DNA of 10,257 bases from Tannerella sp. (GTDB lineage: Bacteria > Bacteroidota > Bacteroidia > Bacteroidales > Tannerellaceae). Each line of letters begins with the position of its first letter. Positions within the stretch are counted from its first letter, which is position 1. Where the stretch lies: NCBI GenBank assembly GCA_031262895.1, contig JAISGW010000094.1:1-10257 (forward strand). The letters run 5' to 3'. A program made the translations under genes and the position numbers. Shown piece by piece: positions 6,053 to 10,257 of the stretch. The notes beneath the pieces are model-generated. The model was not told the DNA's origin. It ran no database searches and was given only the letters and a program-made list of their open reading frames with translations.

Positions 6053-7909
6053 TTATTTGGCCTCCAGTATTTTAGTAAATTCTTCTACCAACCGCGAGAC
6101 GACGAAAGGCTGTCCCTTGATACGGTTGAATTTATACGGATCAAAGTCATCGACTTTGCTGCGCAGGTAATTGGCGAACTGGCCCGTATTCTGTTCGGCT
6201 ACTACCACCTTCTTGTATTTCTTCAAGATGGACGCCGTGTTTTTAGGCAAGGGGTTGATGAACCTGAAGTGTGCCAAAGCGACCTTCTTGCCTTGCGAAC
6301 GCATGACTTGCATGGTTTCGCAGAGATGTCCGAAGGTGCCGCCCCAACCTACGATAAGCAGGTCGGCATCCGTATCTCCCAGCACTTCCTGTTCGGGAAT
6401 AAAGTCGGCTATCTTATTGATTTTTCCCTGACGGGTGAGCACCATCTTTTGGTGGTTCATCGGTTCGGTGGAAATGGCGCCTGTTTCGCTGTTCTTTTCC
6501 AAGCCACCGATGCGGTGCATGAAACCTTCGGTACCGGGCACGGCCCAATAACGCACCAAAGTCTCCGGATCGCGGAAGTAGGCCTTCCACGGCTTCTCGC
6601 CCTTATACTGATTGACGTAATGCGGATGGATTTCGGGAAGCTTGTCCATATCGGGCAACTTCCATGCGGCGGAGCCGTTGGCGATGAATGCGTCGGAAAG
6701 CAACACGACGGGGGTCATGTGTTCAACGGCCAGCTTGCCAGCCCAGAAGGCAGCGTCGAAGCAGTCGGTCGGAGTAGTGGCGGCGATAACCACGACGGGG
6801 CTTTCACCGTTACGTCCGTACATCACCTGCATCAGGTCGGTCTGTTCGCTCTTGGTCGGCATGCCGGTAGAGGGGCCGCCGCGTTGCACGTCAACGAGCA
6901 CCAGCGGCAACTCGGAGATGACTGCCAAGCCGAGGGCTTCGCTCTTCAGGGCAACGCCGGGGCCGGAAGTAGAGGTGGCGGCCAAGTTGCCAGCAAAGCT
7001 GGCGCCTATGGCTGAGCAGATGCCTGCTATTTCGTCTTCCATCTGGCAGGCTTTCACGCCCAAATCCCTGCGTTTAGCCAGCTCATGCAGGATGTCTGTG
7101 GCCGGGGTAATGGGATAGCTTCCAAGGAAGAGTTGCAAGCCGGCCTTCTCGGCAGCGGCTATCAGGCCGTAGGCCGTAGCGCGGTTGCCGTTGATGTCGG
7201 TATAAAAGCCCGGTTTTGCTTTTTCGCTCTCAATACGGCAGGTAGACACGGAGGTATGCGTGTTATGACCGTAATTGTAGCCGTCAGTCAAGGCTTTGAT
7301 ATTGGCTTTGGCAATGGCGGGTTTCTTGGCAAACTTGGTTTGCAGTTGTTGCATGGCCTCTTCCAAGGGGCGTTCGAACAACCAGCAGACCAGCCCGAGG
7401 GCGAACATATTTTTGCAACGGACGGCGGCCTTCACGTCGAGGCCGAATTCCGCCAAGCCGTCCTTTACCATCGTAGAGATGGGAGCGGCCACAACTTGCA
7501 CGTTGCCCAAGCCTAATTCCTTAAATGGTTCATCGGTTTTGAAAAGGGCTTTGTCCAAATCCGCTTTCTGGAAAGAGTCAGTGTCGATGATGACGATGGC
7601 ATGCGGTTTGAGATGGTTGACGTTTACCTTCAAGGCTGCCGGATTCATGGCAACCAAGACGTCGGCTTTGTCGCCAGGTGTGTACACATGGTGTGCGCCC
7701 AGATGGACTTGGTAGCCGGATACTCCGCTCAGGGAGCCTTTAGGCGCCCGAATTTCGGCAGGGTAGTCGGGGAAGGTGGAAATATCGTTCCCCAAAATGG
7801 CCGAAAGATTAGAGAAAATCGTACCGGTCAGCTGCATACCGTCACCGGAATCACCTGAAAATCGGACAACGACATCCTCTAAGGTAGTTACTTTGCTTTG
7901 CTCTGTCAT
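6053..7909 (-). CDS. korA: 2-oxoacid:ferredoxin oxidoreductase alpha subunit with fused gamma domain
   Basis: This protein has 618 residues from the ATG at 7909 (MTEQSKVTTLEDVVVRFSG). The N-terminal gamma domain (about 1-200) contains FSGDSGDGMQLTG, the variant of the gamma glycine motif seen in two-subunit enzymes. The alpha pyrimidine-binding domain follows from about 240, with SYPITPATD (about 264-272) and the TSTSGPG loop. A C-terminal domain II (LLIVGWGGTFG onward) comes last. No separate gamma or ferredoxin-like delta gene is present, which fits the KorAB architecture. An in-frame ATG at 7987 would add 26 residues, but it lies upstream of the promoter boxes at 7948-7977 and would not be in the transcript, so I reject it. 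This is the first gene of the six-gene leftward unit. Confidence 0.92.
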   Translation of the reverse strand: MTEQSKVTTLEDVVVRFSGDSGDGMQLTGTIFSNLSAILGNDISTFPDYPAEIRAPKGSLSGVSGYQVHLGAHHVYTPGDKADVLVAMNPAALKVNVNHLKPHAIVIIDTDSFQKADLDKALFKTDEPFKELGLGNVQVVAAPISTMVKDGLAEFGLDVKAAVRCKNMFALGLVCWLFERPLEEAMQQLQTKFAKKPAIAKANIKALTDGYNYGHNTHTSVSTCRIESEKAKPGFYTDINGNRATAYGLIAAAEKAGLQLFLGSYPITPATDILHELAKRRDLGVKACQMEDEIAGICSAIGASFAGNLAATSTSGPGVALKSEALGLAVISELPLVLVDVQRGGPSTGMPTKSEQTDLMQVMYGRNGESPVVVIAATTPTDCFDAAFWAGKLAVEHMTPVVLLSDAFIANGSAAWKLPDMDKLPEIHPHYVNQYKGEKPWKAYFRDPETLVRYWAVPGTEGFMHRIGGLEKNSETGAISTEPMNHQKMVLTRQGKINKIADFIPEQEVLGDTDADLLIVGWGGTFGHLCETMQVMRSQGKKVALAHFRFINPLPKNTASILKKYKKVVVAEQNTGQFANYLRSKVDDFDPYKFNRIKGQPFVVSRLVEEFTKILEAK

Positions 7910-7947
7910 AGTAATATTGTTTAGGAAAACCCTTCGGTTTCTCGCGG

Positions 7948-7977
7948 CAAAATTAAGCAATATCTTCTGAACGCAAA
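7948..7977 (-). promoter_or_regulatory. Promoter of the korAB operon
   Basis: On the minus strand TTTG (7977-7974) is followed after 18 bases by TAATTTTG (7955-7948). This fits the Bacteroidota -33 TTTG / -7 TAnnTTTG pattern with an exact -7 match. Transcription would begin near 7942, giving a leader of about 33 bases before the ATG at 7909. The placement supports the shorter korA start. Confidence 0.7.
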
Positions 7978-8006
7978 GCGGAGGCAAGAATGCCCCGAAA
8001 AAAACC

Positions 8007-8014
8007 GAACTTTG
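8007..8014 (+). promoter_or_regulatory. Weak candidate -7 box for the malY/patB-type gene
   Basis: GAACTTTG differs by one base from TAnnTTTG and lies 31 bases before the ATG at 8046, a normal distance. No TTTG is seen at the expected -33 position. An alternative, TATCTTCT at 7961-7968, has a TTTC 20 bases upstream. The intergenic region 7910-8045 must hold a promoter for this divergent gene; which box is used is uncertain. Confidence 0.3.
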
Positions 8015-8045
8015 CCGCGCTCATTAAAAAACACAAGCGTAAAAC

Positions 8046-9236
8046 ATGAAGCAATATGATTTTGACGAACTGATAGACCGGCACGGTACTTCCTGCGTGA
8101 AGGTCGACGGTTTGAAAGCCGAATATGGGCAAACCGACCTGCTACCCCTGTGGGTGGCCGACATGGATTTTCGTACACCCGATTTCGTCGTTGAGGCCCT
8201 GCACCGGCGTCTCAAGCATGAAATTTTCGGCTACACCTTTCCTCCGGAATCTTATATCCGCGCCATCGTGGACTGGGTAAAATGGAAGCAGAATTACGAA
8301 GTGCGTCCGGAATGGCTGACTTATATTCCCGGTATCGTAAAAGGTCTTGCTTTTGCCATAGACTGTTTCACGGAAAAGGGTGACGGGGTTGTCATTCAGC
8401 CACCCATTTACCCGCCTTTCCGGCGCGTGCCCGAAACCTTGGGGCGCCAAGTGCTGGAAAACCCGCTCAAGCTGGAGGGCGGTCGCTACCGGATGGACTT
8501 GGACGGCTTAGAGAACCTGCTGGAAGACTATCCCTGCAAAGCGCTCCTGCTGAGCAGCCCCCATAATCCCGGCGGCATCGTCTGGGATGCGGGGACGCTG
8601 GCCCGCCTGGCGGAGATTTGCCTGCGGCACGGCCTGTTAGTCTTCTCCGACGAAATCCATTCCGAAATGGCCTTCAGGCCAGCGGAGCAACGTCCTTTCC
8701 CCAGCGTCTCGCAAACGGCGGCCGACCACAGCATTACCTTTATGGCACCCAGCAAAACCTTTAACATAGCGGGCATCGTCTCTTCTTACGCCATCGTGCC
8801 CAATGAAAAGCTGCGCGAGAAATTCTTCGCCTACCTCGCCGCCAGGGAATTAAACGACGGAACCATCTTTGCCTACACAGCCACCGAAGCCGCCTATACG
8901 CAGGGCGCCGACTGGTTGCGCCAGATGCTTGATTACGTAAAAGGGAACCTGCAATTCGTAGACGCTTACCTGCGGGAGAACATTCCCGCCATCAAGGCTT
9001 ACCCGACGCAAGCCTCTTTCCTTTCCTGGTTAGATTGCCGCGAGCTTGGCCTGAAGCAGGAAGATTTGGTAGCCCTCTTTCTTCGGGCCGGACTGGCCCT
9101 GAACGACGGAGCCTCCTTCGGCACCGGCGGCGAAGGGCACATGCGCCTGAACGTAGGCTGCCCCCGCTCTATTCTCCGCCAAGCCCTTCACGGGCTAAAA
9201 GCGCAATGCGTTTATGTCAATACGAATAAAGCATAA
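8046..9236 (+). CDS. MalY/PatB-family PLP-dependent C-S lyase / aminotransferase
   Basis: This fold-type I PLP enzyme has 396 residues and should be cytoplasmic. The N-terminus LLPLWVADMDFRTPDFV (about 32-48) is the MalY/PatB signature. HNPGG (173-177) holds the PLP-contacting Asn and SDEIHSE (201-207) the Asp that pairs with the pyridine nitrogen. SKTFN (236-240) gives the Schiff-base lysine K237. HMRLN near the C-terminus gives R367 for the substrate carboxylate. Family members cleave cystathionine or cysteine to a thiol, pyruvate and ammonia, and some act as aminotransferases. Length is normal for the family. The ATG is preceded by an A-rich stretch, usual for Bacteroidota. It is divergent from korA. 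The next gene starts 57 bases on with its own promoter, so it may be monocistronic. I leave the symbol blank because malY, patB and metC-like functions cannot be separated here. Confidence 0.9.
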   Translation: MKQYDFDELIDRHGTSCVKVDGLKAEYGQTDLLPLWVADMDFRTPDFVVEALHRRLKHEIFGYTFPPESYIRAIVDWVKWKQNYEVRPEWLTYIPGIVKGLAFAIDCFTEKGDGVVIQPPIYPPFRRVPETLGRQVLENPLKLEGGRYRMDLDGLENLLEDYPCKALLLSSPHNPGGIVWDAGTLARLAEICLRHGLLVFSDEIHSEMAFRPAEQRPFPSVSQTAADHSITFMAPSKTFNIAGIVSSYAIVPNEKLREKFFAYLAARELNDGTIFAYTATEAAYTQGADWLRQMLDYVKGNLQFVDAYLRENIPAIKAYPTQASFLSWLDCRELGLKQEDLVALFLRAGLALNDGASFGTGGEGHMRLNVGCPRSILRQALHGLKAQCVYVNTNKA

Positions 9237-9251
9237 CTTATAACTTCTTCG

Positions 9252-9259
9252 TAAGTTTG
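9252..9259 (+). promoter_or_regulatory. Candidate promoter for the slyD-like/aroC pair
   Basis: TAAGTTTG matches the -7 consensus TAnnTTTG exactly and lies 34 bases before the ATG at 9294. No good TTTG is found 18-21 bases upstream, so the -33 element is weak. AACTTA (9235-9240) and TAAGTT (9252-9257) make a 6-bp inverted repeat whose right arm overlaps the box. Confidence 0.5.
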
Positions 9260-9293
9260 CCCCCTCAATTCTCATACATTTATATATAGGTAC

Positions 9294-9860
9294 ATGAAAA
9301 TAGCAACGAACAAATTCGTATCCGTCACGTACGACCTCTTTGTCGGCGAAGGCGAAGAATTGTCCTTGATGGAACAGGCGACCCGCGAAGTTCCCTTGGA
9401 TTTCCTTTATGGCACAGGTGTCATGCTCCCCTCTTTCGAGGAAAAGCTGAAAGGACTCGGCGTAGGAGACAAATTTGAGTTCGTCCTCAGCCCCGCCGAG
9501 GCTTACGGCGACTATGACGAGGAGAACCAGATAGAACTTCCGAAATCAGCTTTCGAGGTGGACGGCCAGTTCGACTCGGAGATGGTGCAGGAGGGACGGG
9601 TCATCCCCATGATGGATTCGGAAGGCAACCGTTTGAATGGTTCGGTCATGGAAGTGGGAGAGGACACCGTACTTTTGGATTTCAACCATCCTCTGGCCGG
9701 AGAGACGCTCCATTTCTCCGGCGAAGTCATCGCCGTGCGTCTTCCGACGGAAAAAGACATCAAAGCCTTGTCGCACGACCATTGCTGCGGTTGCGGCTGT
9801 GATTGCGATTGCGAAGGTGACGAGGCTTGCGATTGCGGCTGCGGAGGCCATCATCATTGA
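9294..9860 (+). CDS. SlyD-like FKBP-type peptidyl-prolyl cis-trans isomerase
   Basis: This is a prolyl isomerase/chaperone of 188 residues. The FKBP part begins KFVSVTYDLFV and contains LYGTGVMLPSFEEKLKGLGVGDK (about 39-60). An inserted flap domain follows (about 72-125, from AYGDYDEEN to NGSVMEV), then FKBP resumes with DFNHPLAGETLHF (129-141). This insert order is that of SlyD. Residues 161-188 form a tail with 9 Cys and 5 His, starting HDHCCGCG and ending GGHHH. This is the position of the Ni/Zn-binding tail of Escherichia coli SlyD, though that tail is His-richer. Metal binding is therefore likely but inferred. No signal peptide is seen. The aroC start follows after 3 bases, suggesting co-transcription. 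Confidence 0.92.
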   Translation: MKIATNKFVSVTYDLFVGEGEELSLMEQATREVPLDFLYGTGVMLPSFEEKLKGLGVGDKFEFVLSPAEAYGDYDEENQIELPKSAFEVDGQFDSEMVQEGRVIPMMDSEGNRLNGSVMEVGEDTVLLDFNHPLAGETLHFSGEVIAVRLPTEKDIKALSHDHCCGCGCDCDCEGDEACDCGCGGHHH

Positions 9861-9863
9861 GCG

Positions 9864-10257
9864 ATGTCCAACACCTTCGGCCATATCTACCGGCTGACTT
9901 CCTTCGGCGAGTCTCATGGCGAAGCCATAGGCGGCGTCATTGACGGCTGCCCGGCGGGCTTGGCCGTCGACTTGGATTTCATCCGCAGCGAACTGTCCCG
10001 CCGGCGGCCGGGGCAGTCCGCCCTCACTACCCCCCGCAAGGAAACCGACGCGGTGCATTTCCTTTCCGGCATCTATGAGGGAAAAACCACCGGCACGCCT
10101 ATCGGCTTCTTCATTCCGAATGAAAACCAGCATTCCTCGGATTACGAGGAAATGAAGACCTTGTACCGCCCCTCACATGCCGATTATACCTATCAGATGA
10201 AATACGGCCTCCGCGACCCGCGGGGCGGCGGACGCGCTTCCGCCCGCGAAACGGCAG
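9864..10257 (+). CDS. aroC: Chorismate synthase, N-terminal part
   Basis: This gene is open to the window edge: 131 codons plus one base, the C-terminal part missing. The product starts MSNTFGHIYRLTSFGESHGE. GESHG is the first chorismate synthase signature. RRPGQSALTTPR and the GTPIGFFIPNENQ segment follow, and DPRGGGRASARET near the edge is the second conserved FMN/substrate region. The enzyme converts 5-enolpyruvylshikimate-3-phosphate to chorismate with reduced FMN, the last shared step of aromatic amino acid synthesis. The ATG lies 3 bases after the slyD-like stop and has no Shine-Dalgarno sequence, so it is probably translated as the second gene of that transcript. The full protein is normally about 350-360 residues. 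Confidence 0.96.
   Translation, partial: MSNTFGHIYRLTSFGESHGEAIGGVIDGCPAGLAVDLDFIRSELSRRRPGQSALTTPRKETDAVHFLSGIYEGKTTGTPIGFFIPNENQHSSDYEEMKTLYRPSHADYTYQMKYGLRDPRGGGRASARETA

Noticed and set aside
6269..7015. Long rightward open frame antisense to korA
   Set aside because: Same reason: korA is an unmistakable full-length OFOR subunit, and the antisense reading is compositionally odd (His/Gly/Val-rich) with no motif.
7910..7987. N-terminal extension of korA to the ATG at 7987
   Set aside because: The extension lies across and upstream of the best promoter and precedes the conserved gamma domain without homology-like features.

Overview
The window comes from a member of the Bacteroidota, most likely order Bacteroidales. 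Three promoter candidates carry the TAnnTTTG -7 box typical of that phylum. Starts are preceded by A-rich or otherwise non-Shine-Dalgarno sequence. The two-subunit KorAB 2-oxoacid:ferredoxin oxidoreductase, the MalY/PatB-type lyase and the SlyD-like isomerase all read like Bacteroidales proteins. The genus cannot be fixed by eye.

Layout, left to right. Positions 1-105 hold the first 35 codons of a leftward gene of the PD-(D/E)XK nuclease/transposase (Rpn-like) type. Positions 106-732 contain no gene I would defend. They do hold structure: a heptamer tandem array filling the predicted 5' leader of the nuclease gene, competing G/C-tract hairpins, small inverted repeats, a scattered GTTTCGTCACC-like motif and a four-unit 21-bp tandem array.

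Positions 733-7909 form one leftward transcription unit of six genes. It begins with korA and korB, which make the two-subunit 2-oxoacid (probably 2-oxoglutarate):ferredoxin oxidoreductase. It continues with a GT39/ArnT-like GT-C membrane glycosyltransferase, a GtrA-family membrane protein, a flavoprotein resembling UDP-galactopyranose mutase and protoporphyrinogen oxidase, and a YgjP-like zinc metallopeptidase. From korB onward each junction is a 4-base ATGA or GTGA overlap, so translation is probably coupled. A good Bacteroidota promoter lies just upstream of korA. The three middle genes suggest a lipid-linked sugar or glycan modification module attached to a central-carbon enzyme.

Positions 7910-8045 are a divergent intergenic region. 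To its right, on the + strand, lie a MalY/PatB-family PLP C-S lyase/aminotransferase, then (after a 57-base gap with its own promoter) a SlyD-like FKBP prolyl isomerase with a Cys/His-rich tail, then after 3 bases the start of aroC (chorismate synthase), cut by the window edge.

Most of the window is recognisable housekeeping. The least explained parts are the repeat-bearing block at 106-732 and the make-up of the kor-linked glycan module. I see no CRISPR array, tRNA, rRNA or complete insertion sequence.
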